Positions 41,163-50,758 of a DNA stretch of 50,758 nucleotides are shown one piece after another. Under the pieces are notes generated by a model. The model had not been told where the DNA came from. It saw only the letters and a program-made list of their open reading frames with translations, and searched no databases. The translations under genes were made by a program, and so were the position numbers. The stretch's first letter is position 1. Each line of letters starts with the position of its first letter. The DNA is from an uncultured Lachnospiraceae bacterium (GTDB lineage Bacteria > Bacillota > Clostridia > Lachnospirales > Lachnospiraceae), in assembly GCA_902799015.1 (NCBI GenBank), contig CADBZI010000028.1, forward strand, positions 1 through 50,758. Direction: 5' to 3'.

Positions 41163-44100
41163 TCATTTCGTCTCTTCTTCGAACCCCAGCATCCGCACTT
41201 CCGGCTCCAGGCGCACTCCGGAATCCTCATATACGGCGCTTTGCACCCTGCGGATCAAAGTCCTTACATCCTTTGCTGTGGCGCCGCCGGTATTGACGAT
41301 GAAGCCGCAGTGCTTCTCAGACACCTGCGCGCCATTCTCCCGGCAGCCGCGAAGATGTGCCTGCTCGATCAGCGCTCCGGCATAGTAACCCTCCGGCCTT
41401 TTGAAGGTGGAGCCTGCGCTCGGCAGCTCCAGCGGCTGTTTGGTCTGCCGTTTGATCCGGTATTCTTCCATCCTGGCCGCAATCTCTTCTTTCTGCCCCT
41501 CCTCCAGCATCATCCGGGCAGAAAGAATGACCATATTCTGCCGCTGCACCGCGGATGTCCGGTAGCCGAATTCCATCTCCTCACAGGACAACTCCCGGAT
41601 CCTCCCGTCCTGATCCAGTACGCGGACGGAAACAACGATATCTTTCATCTCGCTGCCGTAAGCGCCGGCATTCATCACCAGGGCGCCGCCCAGAGTTCCG
41701 GGAATACCGGACAGGGCTTCCATCCCCTGCAGAGATGCCTCCATCGCGCGGCGCGCAACCGCGGAAAGCATGGCGCCGGCCTGTGCTTCGATCATGCATC
41801 CTGCCACGCGGATCCCCGACATATTCTTTCCGATCTGAATGATCACGCCGCGGTATCCTGCATCCGAGACCAGAAGGTTGCTCCCGTTCCCCATGACATA
41901 GCAGGGGATCTGCCTTCTCCTGCACAGCGCCAGCAGTGCCGCAGCCTCCTCTTCGCTGCCGGGAGAAACAAAAAGGTCTGCTTCTCCCCCGATCCGGAAG
42001 GTCGTATGCTTTTTCATGCTTTCGTGCTGCGCGCATGCATCCTCCGGGACGATCTTCAGAATCTCATCCATGACTTCCCCGGTCAGTCTGTTTTCTCCTG
42101 CCATAGCAGTTTCTTTCCTTTTCTTCTTATTTTCGTACAGAAAAGTCAGCACCATCAGCGCGATGCTGATCAGGCTCACAAGCAGCCCTGTCATCATACC
42201 GTCAGGCATATAGGAAAGGCTGATCTCATGCGCTCCTTCTGTCAGAGCCAGACCCATCAGAGCTTCTCCGATGCAGTCCGCTTTCACAACGTTTCCGTCC
42301 ACCCTGCAGGTCCAGTTCCGGTCATAAGGGATCGTAAGGACAAGCTCTCCGTCTCTGGCCGCATGGATCGTTCCGGAAAGTCTGCTTCCCTCCGCTTTCA
42401 CCTGTTCCAGCACGCTTTCCGACAGCGTCCGGACCACTTCCTCTTCCAGCTCATCCGGGCAGGTATAGACAATGGAATTCTGACCGCTGCCACTGTTGAG
42501 CTTTGCCTTCAGCGATGCTTCATAGCTGTCATCGCATGCTTCTATCACATACAGATGATCCGTGAAGGTGGTGTATGTTTTGATAAACTCTGGTGTTGTA
42601 ACCACCAGCTCCTTGACACGGTTCGGCAGATAGACATAGACCTGCTTTCCCTCCGGGATCCGGATGCCGCTGCTCACGTCTTCCTCCAGGGTCAGGTACC
42701 GGTCCAGTGTGAAGATCGGATCATGCCCTGTGGCCAGCGTAACAAAGTCATTCTGCACGTCGATCGGCGTTGCCCCGGACAGATCCCATTTCCGGATGTC
42801 GGAATTCGCAAGGAATCCGATCGGAAGCGCATTGTCATTCTGATAGACGGTCAGGTTGTTGTCTTTGGTCAGGGTTTCAAACCCGTAGAAGGTGCTCCCC
42901 CTGCCGTGGGCGCTCAGAACATACCGGATGCCGAACACATCGTTCATCAGATCCGTAACGCCGTTGTACCCGTTCTTGTTGGTGCGGGACTCCATGCCGA
43001 TCTTATCGCAGAAATTCGTCACGGACTGCTGCATGGTTGAGTTAAACATCACGATGGAGTTGCCCCCGCAGAACAGGGTTACATTCCTCATCCGCTGCGC
43101 ATCCACCTCAGACCGGAACCAATCCGGATCATTGATCTGGGCCATCAGATTCTTGTAAGACTCCTGATCCTCCAGATAGATCGACCGGGTAACGGAATCG
43201 TTGCAGATAATGCCGTAGACAGCGCTCACACCTGCTTCCGTGATACACAAGGAGGAGAGCAGCAGCGCGGCAGCCCTGCGCGGAAATGGAATTCTCCGAA
43301 GGAGCAGCAGTACAATCAGGTAGCCCGCAAGAAGGGCAATCGTAACCAGGTACACGACGGAGGAATACGGATTCCCCTCATAATCCTGCCCATACTGCCC
43401 GATCAGGCACACCAACGCCAGCACAATCGGAGCGATTCCGGCCGCAATCACCTTCCACAGGCTGATCCTGCGCAGATCTCTCAGTACGTCGTACGACATC
43501 GTCAGTATAACCGCAATATATACGAACGCAAACCGGTTCGGCAGCCCGTTCTGCTGATGGAATCCATGCCAGATGTAATTGAGCGTCTTCATGCTGAAGC
43601 TCAGCAGAAGCAATCCCGCCAGTGCGATTCTGGCAATTCTCTCCCTGAGCGGGCACCTGCTGTCCAGTGCAAACAGCAGCACCAGAATCAGAACGCTCAC
43701 ACCGCAGTAGGCATTCAGCCCTACCTGGGTATTCGCGATATTGATCGGCTTGATCATCGCGAAATGCGTCAGCATCATGTCCAGAAAGCTGTCGAAGGTT
43801 TCCAGCGTCAGCGGAAAATGATTGTTCTGCATCGACTCTGAAATGGTAAGCGCACGGTAAGCCGGCAGCAGCACCACCGCGCCCACGCCGCCAGCAATCA
43901 GGGAGGTCCATCCGAACCGCAGGATCCTGGTAAGCAGTCTCCGTATGCTGCTCTTTCCGGCCACAACAAGGCAGACGGCGAAGTAGAGCACCGAGAAGAT
44001 GCACAGCATAAAGCCGATGTAATAGTTGCACCAGATTCCGTATGCAAGCGCTGCCGCGTACAGCCTTCCGTCAGAGGTGTCCGACAGACGGCGGTCTGTG

Positions 44101-44639
44101 CCAATTCCGCAGATCATCTCGATGCCGCACATACACAGCGGCAGCATCGCCACCGAATCGAGCCACATCAGGTTGAAGTAATACCCGATCATGAAATTGC
44201 TCAGCGCGAACATCGTTCCGAACGCTGCACTCAGAGCAAATGACCTCGTATTCCTGCGGTGCAGGTACCATGTCATACATCCGCCGCACAGTCCGATCTT
44301 CAGAAGAATGCACAGGTCCATGAAGTCACACACATTCTTTGTCGGAACAAGCGCAATCAGAAAGTTGAACGGGCTGGCAAGATAATAGGCATAGGTTGCC
44401 CAGAAGTTATATCCCAGGCCCGCCGAGAACGAATACAGCAGGCTGCCTCCTGACCTCAGCTTCTCGTGAAAGTCCGTGTAAAACGGAAGATACTGATGAA
44501 GGGAGTCGATGATCAGCATCGTCCCGTCGCCGAAGGGCCAGATCCCTATGATGACAAATCCGATTCCTGCCAGAAGGATCGGGATCAGCATTCCGATCCA
44601 GAAATAATATGCGCCTGTATGTCTGCGTGCCGCGTTCAT
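41163..44639 (-). CDS. murB: YfhO-like membrane protein fused to UDP-N-acetylenolpyruvoylglucosamine reductase (MurB)
   Basis: A single frame of 1158 aa joins two proteins. Residues ~1-840 are a YfhO-type membrane protein: about 12 helices, IIDSLHQYLPFYTDFHEKL in the first loop, a large outer domain, and a last helix ending in YENKKKRKE. Residues 846-1158 are a complete MurB (HTTFRIGG, GNGSNLLVSD, LSGIPGTLGGALVMNAGAYG, FGYRTS, PSAGSTFKRP, QVSEKHCGF, LEPEVRMLG) with catalytic Arg, Ser and Glu. MurB makes UDP-MurNAc from the enolpyruvyl precursor. The KKKRK after the last helix puts MurB in the cytoplasm, at the membrane. An internal ATG at 42104 with a GGAAAG site could also give free MurB (313 aa). 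I start at 44639; an in-frame TTG lies at 44651. Confidence 0.85.
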   Translation of the reverse strand: MNAARRHTGAYYFWIGMLIPILLAGIGFVIIGIWPFGDGTMLIIDSLHQYLPFYTDFHEKLRSGGSLLYSFSAGLGYNFWATYAYYLASPFNFLIALVPTKNVCDFMDLCILLKIGLCGGCMTWYLHRRNTRSFALSAAFGTMFALSNFMIGYYFNLMWLDSVAMLPLCMCGIEMICGIGTDRRLSDTSDGRLYAAALAYGIWCNYYIGFMLCIFSVLYFAVCLVVAGKSSIRRLLTRILRFGWTSLIAGGVGAVVLLPAYRALTISESMQNNHFPLTLETFDSFLDMMLTHFAMIKPINIANTQVGLNAYCGVSVLILVLLFALDSRCPLRERIARIALAGLLLLSFSMKTLNYIWHGFHQQNGLPNRFAFVYIAVILTMSYDVLRDLRRISLWKVIAAGIAPIVLALVCLIGQYGQDYEGNPYSSVVYLVTIALLAGYLIVLLLLRRIPFPRRAAALLLSSLCITEAGVSAVYGIICNDSVTRSIYLEDQESYKNLMAQINDPDWFRSEVDAQRMRNVTLFCGGNSIVMFNSTMQQSVTNFCDKIGMESRTNKNGYNGVTDLMNDVFGIRYVLSAHGRGSTFYGFETLTKDNNLTVYQNDNALPIGFLANSDIRKWDLSGATPIDVQNDFVTLATGHDPIFTLDRYLTLEEDVSSGIRIPEGKQVYVYLPNRVKELVVTTPEFIKTYTTFTDHLYVIEACDDSYEASLKAKLNSGSGQNSIVYTCPDELEEEVVRTLSESVLEQVKAEGSRLSGTIHAARDGELVLTIPYDRNWTCRVDGNVVKADCIGEALMGLALTEGAHEISLSYMPDGMMTGLLVSLISIALMVLTFLYENKKKRKETAMAGENRLTGEVMDEILKIVPEDACAQHESMKKHTTFRIGGEADLFVSPGSEEEAAALLALCRRRQIPCYVMGNGSNLLVSDAGYRGVIIQIGKNMSGIRVAGCMIEAQAGAMLSAVARRAMEASLQGMEALSGIPGTLGGALVMNAGAYGSEMKDIVVSVRVLDQDGRIRELSCEEMEFGYRTSAVQRQNMVILSARMMLEEGQKEEIAARMEEYRIKRQTKQPLELPSAGSTFKRPEGYYAGALIEQAHLRGCRENGAQVSEKHCGFIVNTGGATAKDVRTLIRRVQSAVYEDSGVRLEPEVRMLGFEEETK

Positions 44640-44651
44640 GAAAACTTCCAA

Positions 44652-47600
44652 TCAATCCACTTCATTATGCTGCTCTTCGTCCGAAAGGCTGACGGGAATC
44701 GCTTTCCCAAGACTCAGCGAATAGAGCCAGGCCTCCTTTACCTTTTTCATAAGCAGCTTCTCCAATGCATCCGCATAGATCCTGAACTGCTCCCGGTAAC
44801 GTCTGACCAGACTCTCCTCTTCACCGTTTCTTGCTCTGTCGGACTTGTAATCGACAAGGACCACCTGGTCCTCCTCGAGGAAAAATGCGTCGATGATTCC
44901 CTGTATCAGGATCGTCTCATCATCGCTCCAGTCCGCGCGGATCTCACTGGCCTTTTTGCCGATGACAAAAGGCTGCTCACGCCAAAGCTTCTTTTCCTGT
45001 GCGGCATGTGCCATCCGCCGGCCCAGAGAGGACGATACAAAGACCTCGATCTTTTCGGGATCGATGCCGGACGCTTCATCCTTTTGGATTTTATCACACT
45101 TAAGCATGCTTTCCAACCGTGCCGCAATCTGCGCCTTTGTCCGGTCCGCTGTAAGATCCAGGCTGGCCAGAACGAGATGATACGCAGTTCCGACCTCCGT
45201 TCCTTTGCGCTGCCTGATAGCAGAAGTCTCCTTCATAAATTCCGGAACCGGAATATTCACTGCCTCATGCGGCGCGCTCATCGCCAGGGGAGCCGGAAGC
45301 ATCCCCTCCGGCTCCGGGTCCGCAGCAGGATCCGGCGCCGGAATCAGGCTGCCCGCTTCCGTCAGAAGCATACCGCCGTCTTCTTTCAGGATCCTCAGAA
45401 GCTCTTCCCGGTAAGCCTTCTCCTTGAGTGCGGAAACCGACAGCTTTCCGGGCATCCCTTCTCTTCCTTCCGCCCATTCATATCCCCTGGAAAGCATAAA
45501 GGCAAGACGATTCCGCAGGGCCGGATCCGATACCGGCTCCGCATCCGGGGCCAGAAGTTCCTCCAGCCGGTTTTCTTCTTCCGCCGACTGCCTCTCATGG
45601 GAAGACATAAGCTCTTGTCCTGTCCGGATCAGAATCTGTCCGGGCAAAGCGGCGGCATCACTCTCACAGAATTCAGGGCCGTCCCACCTGCCGCTGTCAA
45701 AAAAGCCCCGCTCTGTCTCATGCCTCGCAAGTGCCGCGAGAATCCAGTCCAGCATGCTGCCGGCGCCTTCCACAACAGCAGTGCTCAATTTCTTCTGCGT
45801 CTGAGTGCGGACATCCAGCGCCCTTTCAACCGCCTTCTTTCTGCTGTCCACACACCCGGTAAGGATCAGCTTCTGCTCCGCCCGGGTCATGGCAACATAG
45901 AGGACACGCAGCTCTTCGCCGATCGCATCGGTCCGGATTCTCCCGGCGATGACACTGCGGATCCGGTTTGTCATTTTCCATCTGTGCGCTGCATCACAGT
46001 AATCCAGACCCGCGCCTAACCGCTCATGCAAAACGAGTGTCCCTCTCGCATCCTGGAGATTGTGTTTCTTGTTCAGCCCGCACACAAAAACAATCGGGAA
46101 TTCCAATCCCTTGCTCTTATGCATGGTCATGATGCGCACCAGGTTTTCCCGACCGGTATGTTCCGATGCCTGACCGATATCTGTCTGCGCCTTCCGGAGC
46201 TTTTCAATATACCGGATAAAATGAAACAGTCCCCGGTAGCTGGTTTCCTCATAGGTCATCGCCATATCAACCAAAAGTGCCAGGTTTGCCTTCTTCTGGC
46301 GTCCTCCCGGCGTCAGGCTGATCTTCCGCTCAAACCCCGTCTCATCAAAGATCCTCCACAGAAGAATATGAATCGGCGTATCCTTTACGAGAGAGCGCAG
46401 CCTTTTTGCGGTCCTCAGGAATTCCTCCAGCTTCTTCCGGATCCCGGGGTCCCTCCCTGATTCTCTGTACGCAAGGATGCGCTGATACAAAGGTCCTCTT
46501 TCTGTCTGCGCACAGATCACGGCCAGAGCATTGTCATCCAGGCCTCCGATCACAGACCGGAGACAGGCCGCGAGCGGAATGTCCTGGCGTGGATTGTCCA
46601 GGATGCTCAGATAGGAAAGAATCGTACGCACCTCAACAGAATCAAAATATCCGGTACTGGCATCCGGGCGGTTCGGAATACCGTTCGCGTCCAGCACCCT
46701 GGAAAATGTCTGCGCCCACCCTGCCGCGGTGCGGAGCAGGATCGTGATATCGCCAAACGCGGCAGGCGCATACTCCCCCGTCTCCTTGTTGTAAACCGGC
46801 AGTCTGCCGACCATGGCAAGAATCCGTTTTGCCACAACCTCTGCCTCCGCCTGGGCTGCGGACGACGCATCCGGCACATCGCCCCGCTCTGCAAGAATCA
46901 GCTCCGGAAGCAGATCCGGTCCGTCGCCCGGATCCCCCGGTCCGTATTCCGGAAAATGGTATCCCGGGCGAAGCGCTTCCTCCCTGGAGTATTCCACGCC
47001 TCCGATCTCCTGCCGCATGATCTGTCCGAAGACCAGGTTGACTGCCTCCAGCACCTCCTTGCGGCTGCGGAAATTGCAGTGCAGATCAATCCTGCGCTGC
47101 GCTGCATTTTCCTGCTTGCTGTAGGTGGACGCCTTCTCCAGAAAGATCCCCGTATCCGCCATGCGGAACCGGTAGATGCTCTGCTTCATATCTCCGACCA
47201 TGAAGCGGCCGCCGCTTTTTGCGATGCTCTGAAGCAGAAGCTCCTGGACACGGTTGGAGTCCTGGTATTCATCGATATAGATCTCCCGGAAATACTCCGC
47301 GTATTCCCGTGCCAGAGGGGTATAAGCATACTCCCCCCTCTCATCCAATACGGGCAGGCCATCCTCCCCGACGCGGATCAAAACCTGCAGCGCCCAATGC
47401 GCCACATCGGAAAAGTCCGCAATATTCCTGGCTCTTTTCTCCTTCTCAAACCGCTCCTCAAAAAGATCGGTCAGGCGGACCAGTACGTCCATATACCGGG
47501 CCGTATCAAGACGGGCCTTGCGGATCGTATCCTCCGGCGCATAGAAAAGATTCTCTGCCAGATCATCCAGAGACTTCTTCGCCCGCTCCCGGATCTTCTT

Positions 47601-48509
47601 TACCTGCTTCTCCAGATCCTCCTCCACCGGCGGCGCGTCCTTGCCGCTCTTTTTTCTTCCCGGTCTGGGCCAGGGAAATGACTCCAGCAGCGCCGCGTAC
47701 GCTGCCGGCGAGGAACAATTGCACAGGCGATCTGTCAGTGCCGCATGTGCTTCCATCGCCTGCGCATAGTGATAAGGGCCGCCCACCCTGCGGCAGATGG
47801 CAAGTCCTGCCAGGAGGCTCTCATGGATCTCCCCCATCTTTTTGTTCAGGCTGTCTGTCAGATCCTGTACCCATTGTCCGGAATCCGTCTCATCCCGGTA
47901 CAGATCAGCGCAGTGATGCCGCCACATCCGGGGAAACTCATGGGACATGGAAAACTCATAAAAGCGCAGAATCAGATCCTCCAGCTTCGCGTCCGTCTTC
48001 CCCGGCGCATACAGCCTGGCAAAATCCCTGTAATCCCTCTGCCATTCTTCAGAAGGATCCGACAGACTCTCTTCCATGATCTGAGAGACTGCTTCCGACT
48101 GAAGCAGTTTTCGCTCTCCCTCGTCCGCAATCCGGAAGGAGGGATCAATCTCCAGCGCGTCAGCGTGATCCAGAACGATTTCCCGGCAGAATCGGTCAAT
48201 CGTTTCGATATGGTCTCCCGCTAGCATGGAAAGCTGGCGTCTTGCCTTTCCTGCTCTTGCCGGGTCCTCTCCGGCCGACGCTTCCTCCAGCCGAAGCCGG
48301 ATCTTCTCACGAAGAGACGCGGCAGCGGCATTCGTAAAAGTAACTACAAGAAGACGGTCGATATCAATTTCGGAATGCGGATCCAGAATTTTCTCCAGAA
48401 TCCGCTGAACCAGAACAGCCGTCTTACCGGATCCCGCAGCCGCACTCACCAGAAGATCCTGGCCGCGCGACGCAATCACCTGTTTTTGTTCTTCCGTCCA
48501 CTCCGGCAT
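44652..48509 (-). CDS. addA: ATP-dependent helicase/nuclease subunit A (AddA)
   Basis: The 1285-aa protein has UvrD-type helicase motifs: Q motif WTEEQKQVI, Walker A AAAGSGKTAVL (24-34), TFTNAAA, IYIDEYQDSN, VGDMKQSIYRFR, TMHKSKGLEFP and VAMTRAEQKL. The C-terminal nuclease domain has GTAYHLVL, GIIDAFF and VVLVDYKSDR. AddAB resects double-strand breaks until it meets Chi and loads RecA. The start follows AAGGAGAGAGAAG, 59 bases after addB. Length is normal for the family. Confidence 0.97.
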   Translation of the reverse strand: MPEWTEEQKQVIASRGQDLLVSAAAGSGKTAVLVQRILEKILDPHSEIDIDRLLVVTFTNAAAASLREKIRLRLEEASAGEDPARAGKARRQLSMLAGDHIETIDRFCREIVLDHADALEIDPSFRIADEGERKLLQSEAVSQIMEESLSDPSEEWQRDYRDFARLYAPGKTDAKLEDLILRFYEFSMSHEFPRMWRHHCADLYRDETDSGQWVQDLTDSLNKKMGEIHESLLAGLAICRRVGGPYHYAQAMEAHAALTDRLCNCSSPAAYAALLESFPWPRPGRKKSGKDAPPVEEDLEKQVKKIRERAKKSLDDLAENLFYAPEDTIRKARLDTARYMDVLVRLTDLFEERFEKEKRARNIADFSDVAHWALQVLIRVGEDGLPVLDERGEYAYTPLAREYAEYFREIYIDEYQDSNRVQELLLQSIAKSGGRFMVGDMKQSIYRFRMADTGIFLEKASTYSKQENAAQRRIDLHCNFRSRKEVLEAVNLVFGQIMRQEIGGVEYSREEALRPGYHFPEYGPGDPGDGPDLLPELILAERGDVPDASSAAQAEAEVVAKRILAMVGRLPVYNKETGEYAPAAFGDITILLRTAAGWAQTFSRVLDANGIPNRPDASTGYFDSVEVRTILSYLSILDNPRQDIPLAACLRSVIGGLDDNALAVICAQTERGPLYQRILAYRESGRDPGIRKKLEEFLRTAKRLRSLVKDTPIHILLWRIFDETGFERKISLTPGGRQKKANLALLVDMAMTYEETSYRGLFHFIRYIEKLRKAQTDIGQASEHTGRENLVRIMTMHKSKGLEFPIVFVCGLNKKHNLQDARGTLVLHERLGAGLDYCDAAHRWKMTNRIRSVIAGRIRTDAIGEELRVLYVAMTRAEQKLILTGCVDSRKKAVERALDVRTQTQKKLSTAVVEGAGSMLDWILAALARHETERGFFDSGRWDGPEFCESDAAALPGQILIRTGQELMSSHERQSAEEENRLEELLAPDAEPVSDPALRNRLAFMLSRGYEWAEGREGMPGKLSVSALKEKAYREELLRILKEDGGMLLTEAGSLIPAPDPAADPEPEGMLPAPLAMSAPHEAVNIPVPEFMKETSAIRQRKGTEVGTAYHLVLASLDLTADRTKAQIAARLESMLKCDKIQKDEASGIDPEKIEVFVSSSLGRRMAHAAQEKKLWREQPFVIGKKASEIRADWSDDETILIQGIIDAFFLEEDQVVLVDYKSDRARNGEEESLVRRYREQFRIYADALEKLLMKKVKEAWLYSLSLGKAIPVSLSDEEQHNEVD

Positions 48510-48568
48510 CTCTTCTCTCTCCTTCCCGAGAATACGCTCCCGCGGAGCACATCATGCAAGGTCTGCTG

Positions 48569-50758
48569 TTACCCGCCCGGATGGCCCTTGTCCTTTTGCT
48601 CCGGCATGAGAGCCCCTTCTTCAATCACTTCCCAGATCTTCTCCGGACTTCTTCCTGCCTTTTCCCGGTATGCCATCCCCCGGCTGCGCGGATCGAATCC
48701 GCAGACATCCCGGTACGGGCACCAGGTGCATGCGGTCGTATTGGAGTCCTTCCGCGAAGGATTCGGCGCGGTCTGCCCGGAGAGAATGTCCGAAGCAATT
48801 TCTCTCATCCGATGCGCAGCGTAGTCCCGAAGCAGGCTGAACTGCCGGTCAGATATGATATGGCCCGCGGCGCGCACCTCGCCCTGCGCTTTATTCTTCG
48901 TGACAGGGATGACCTTCGAGGCACCCGGCGCCCACGGCTGCGCGTCAAGCCGTTCGATCACATCTTTTCTGCTGTTTACAAGTCCCTTTACCCGCATGCT
49001 CGCATCAATGGCGTCCTGGATCTGATCCTCTGTCATCTGCGGGGTTATCCCGACGACGGGATCCAGGAAGGAAAAATAAAATGCGCCGGCACACACGACT
49101 TCCCTGTCCGGGTCTTTCCGGCGGGAGAGCTTCGCTGCCGCGTCCATATACACGATCAGCTGCAGCTGTTCCCCTTCGATCAGGCTCTCCAGATCGATCT
49201 CTCTCGATGAGGACTTATAGTCTACAATCTTGACATAGATTGTCTCAGTCCCTTCCCCGGCGCACGTATCGATCCTGTCGATCTTCCCGCTCAGGGCAAG
49301 CTTCTTCCCGCCCGGAAGATCCTCGATCCAGACCATGTCCGAATCCTCCTTCCCGAAGGAAAGCTCAAACCGGACCGGTTCAAACACCCCGGCCTGAATC
49401 TGGCGCTGCAGCGTTTTTACGCTGCGCAGAAAGATCTGTTCACAGCGCGCGAGGGTCTCCGCCGACCGGGCACTGTCCAGATACAGCTGTGCCGCGTGAG
49501 CCTCCTCCAGCGCCTGAGCGAGGCATTCCCTGGCCAGATTGTCTCTTTGATCCTCCGGCAGATCGCGCCAGCCATAGGGGAATTCCCTGCCGCCAAGTTT
49601 CCGGGAGAACAGTTCGACCGCCTTGTGGAGCAGATTGCCCGTCTCCAGAGAACGCAGCGCAAACACTTCCCGCTCCTTCAGCTGCAGTCCGTAATCGGCA
49701 AAATGCCGGAATGCGCAGGCGGAGAATTCCTCCAGCCTTGTGATGCTTCCTTTCAGTACGCTGCCATACAGCGCAAGTGCTGTTTCCTCATCCAGGTCTG
49801 TTTTCCTGTCATTGGCACAGATACTTTGCAAGAACGCTTCCGCCCTCCCCTTCCACTTTTCTTCCTTCGTCAGGTACAGACGGATCAGTTCCTTCAGTTT
49901 AGCCCGGTTCCACTCCGCCGGGATTCTCTCCCCGTGCAGATAGTCTCCGAGTGCCTGAAACAGGACATTGCGGCCTGTCTCAAGCGATGTGACGCTGTCA
50001 AAGGGAAGCGCGGAAGATGCACTGACCCAGGAAACCGCCGGAAACAGTGTCTGAATGGTATTCACAATACCGGACGGCCTCAGCTCCTTCGCATCGGTCC
50101 CGGCCATGGACCAGGAAAGGTAAAGTGCCTCGGAGGGTCTTGTCAGAACCAGATACAGGTAGAACTGCTGGATGTTGGCCTCCTGGCGTGCCGTCGGTGC
50201 CAGATGGACATTCTGACTGAGCAGATATTCTCTTTCCAGATCTGTCAGAACCCCGCCGGCAAGCTTCCGCCTCGGAACATAACCATCGTTCATTCCCAGA
50301 AAGAGCACCACCCGGATGTCCTCCAGACGGGAACGCTCCAGGTCTCCCACCTGAACCTGATCGATTCCGCGCGGAAGGATCCCGATCTTTGCCTCCGCAA
50401 ACCCGGCTCTTAAGATTTCGGAGAATTGACTCCTGGTTACCGTCTCCTCCCCCATCAGGAGCACTGCCTCATCCAGCACGCTGCTGATGACGCCAAGTAC
50501 CGCTTCATACTCCTGGGCACGTTCCTGACGCCCCGCCTCCATGCACTGCTTCCCCAGGATGTCCAGCTTCCCGGGAAGATCGCATGCAAGAACAAGCGTC
50601 CACAGCGCCTTCGCGTATTCGCAGAACGGCGCGCGGCTCTTCTTCATCGTCTGCGCGAAGGGTTCAAACTTCTCCATAAACGAAGCGCGCGGCGCTGAGG
50701 CAGCCTCCAGAAGCTCCTGATTCCGGTCCCTGGTCTGCCGCACGAACGGTTTGCTCCA
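48569..50758 (-). CDS. addB: ATP-dependent helicase/nuclease subunit B (AddB), N-terminus outside window
   Basis: About 730 C-terminal residues are present; the frame continues past the right edge and the usual protein is ~1150 aa. The frame has FLGMNDGYVPRRKLAGGVL and LVLTRPSEALYLSWS of the inactive helicase part, and a nuclease domain (LSGKIDRID, VKIVDYKSS). The four cysteines of the stabilising iron-sulfur cluster are visible: one in EEFSACAFRHF and three in CTWCPYRDVC. It is the partner of AddA, encoded just downstream. Confidence 0.96.
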   Translation of the reverse strand, partial: WSKPFVRQTRDRNQELLEAASAPRASFMEKFEPFAQTMKKSRAPFCEYAKALWTLVLACDLPGKLDILGKQCMEAGRQERAQEYEAVLGVISSVLDEAVLLMGEETVTRSQFSEILRAGFAEAKIGILPRGIDQVQVGDLERSRLEDIRVVLFLGMNDGYVPRRKLAGGVLTDLEREYLLSQNVHLAPTARQEANIQQFYLYLVLTRPSEALYLSWSMAGTDAKELRPSGIVNTIQTLFPAVSWVSASSALPFDSVTSLETGRNVLFQALGDYLHGERIPAEWNRAKLKELIRLYLTKEEKWKGRAEAFLQSICANDRKTDLDEETALALYGSVLKGSITRLEEFSACAFRHFADYGLQLKEREVFALRSLETGNLLHKAVELFSRKLGGREFPYGWRDLPEDQRDNLARECLAQALEEAHAAQLYLDSARSAETLARCEQIFLRSVKTLQRQIQAGVFEPVRFELSFGKEDSDMVWIEDLPGGKKLALSGKIDRIDTCAGEGTETIYVKIVDYKSSSREIDLESLIEGEQLQLIVYMDAAAKLSRRKDPDREVVCAGAFYFSFLDPVVGITPQMTEDQIQDAIDASMRVKGLVNSRKDVIERLDAQPWAPGASKVIPVTKNKAQGEVRAAGHIISDRQFSLLRDYAAHRMREIASDILSGQTAPNPSRKDSNTTACTWCPYRDVCGFDPRSRGMAYREKAGRSPEKIWEVIEEGALMPEQKDKGHPGG

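Overview
The window looks like a Lachnospiraceae-type (Clostridia) chromosome. Support for this comes from the moderately GC-rich codon use, strong sigma-A-type promoters and AGGAGG-like ribosome binding sites, a T-box ahead of thrS, the infC-rpmI-rplT operon with a leader, and the order murB-rapZ-whiA. Families that I associate with Lachnospiraceae (DUF5716, DUF5717, DUF6273, DUF2318/P19/FTR1) are also present. Almost every gene lies on the minus strand; the one credible plus-strand protein gene is a small membrane protein at 23570-23812. All calls come from reading the sequence, and no database search was possible.

Layout from left to right. 1-836: 3'-truncated gene for a membrane-anchored NlpC/P60 cell-wall hydrolase with a TadE/TadG-like N-terminus. 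837-1880: structured, gene-poor DNA with a small coiled-coil protein and a tRNA-Leu. 1956-3392: rplT, rpmI and infC, where infC starts at the rare AUU codon, with an L20-type leader and promoter. 3529-19983: a run of 18 recognisable genes read in one direction. In transcription order they are a DUF4418 membrane protein, an FTR1 iron permease, a P19/Tp34 periplasmic metal protein, a DUF2318 membrane protein, two FtsX-like permeases and an ATPase, a palindromic element, a covalent-FMN lipoprotein, an anchored unknown protein, a four-histidine cytochrome b-like protein, an ABC pair, fumarate-reductase-like FrdA and FrdB, a second paralogous ABC pair and a DUF6273 lipoprotein. The promoter at its head overlaps a DtxR-like inverted repeat. 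20302-22860: thrS behind a Thr T-box, with a small repeat protein between them. 22870-25914: a SEC-C protein, the plus-strand small membrane protein and a DUF6077-like membrane protein. 25954-30314: purF-purB-purA from one strong promoter. 30328-36808: a four-gene cluster of unknown role (DUF5717, DUF5716, a helical-repeat protein, an exported phosphoesterase). 36833-50758: nrdR, then addB (partial)-addA-yfhO::murB-rapZ-whiA-MFS-cytidylate-kinase-like.

The best candidate for a little-described system is 3529-20193. Its core (FTR1, P19, DUF2318, two permeases, ATPase) matches the P19 iron-uptake locus known from Campylobacter jejuni. The thioredoxin-like genes of that locus are replaced here by a flavin and quinone redox module: FMN lipoprotein, cytochrome b, FrdA and FrdB. 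Two further MacB-like transporters are also present. I infer iron uptake coupled to extracytoplasmic electron transfer, under iron-responsive control. Other notable items are the single-frame YfhO-MurB fusion, the loss of the FAD-linking histidine in FrdA, the T-box operon with a 24-bp repeat protein, and the DUF5716/DUF5717 cluster.
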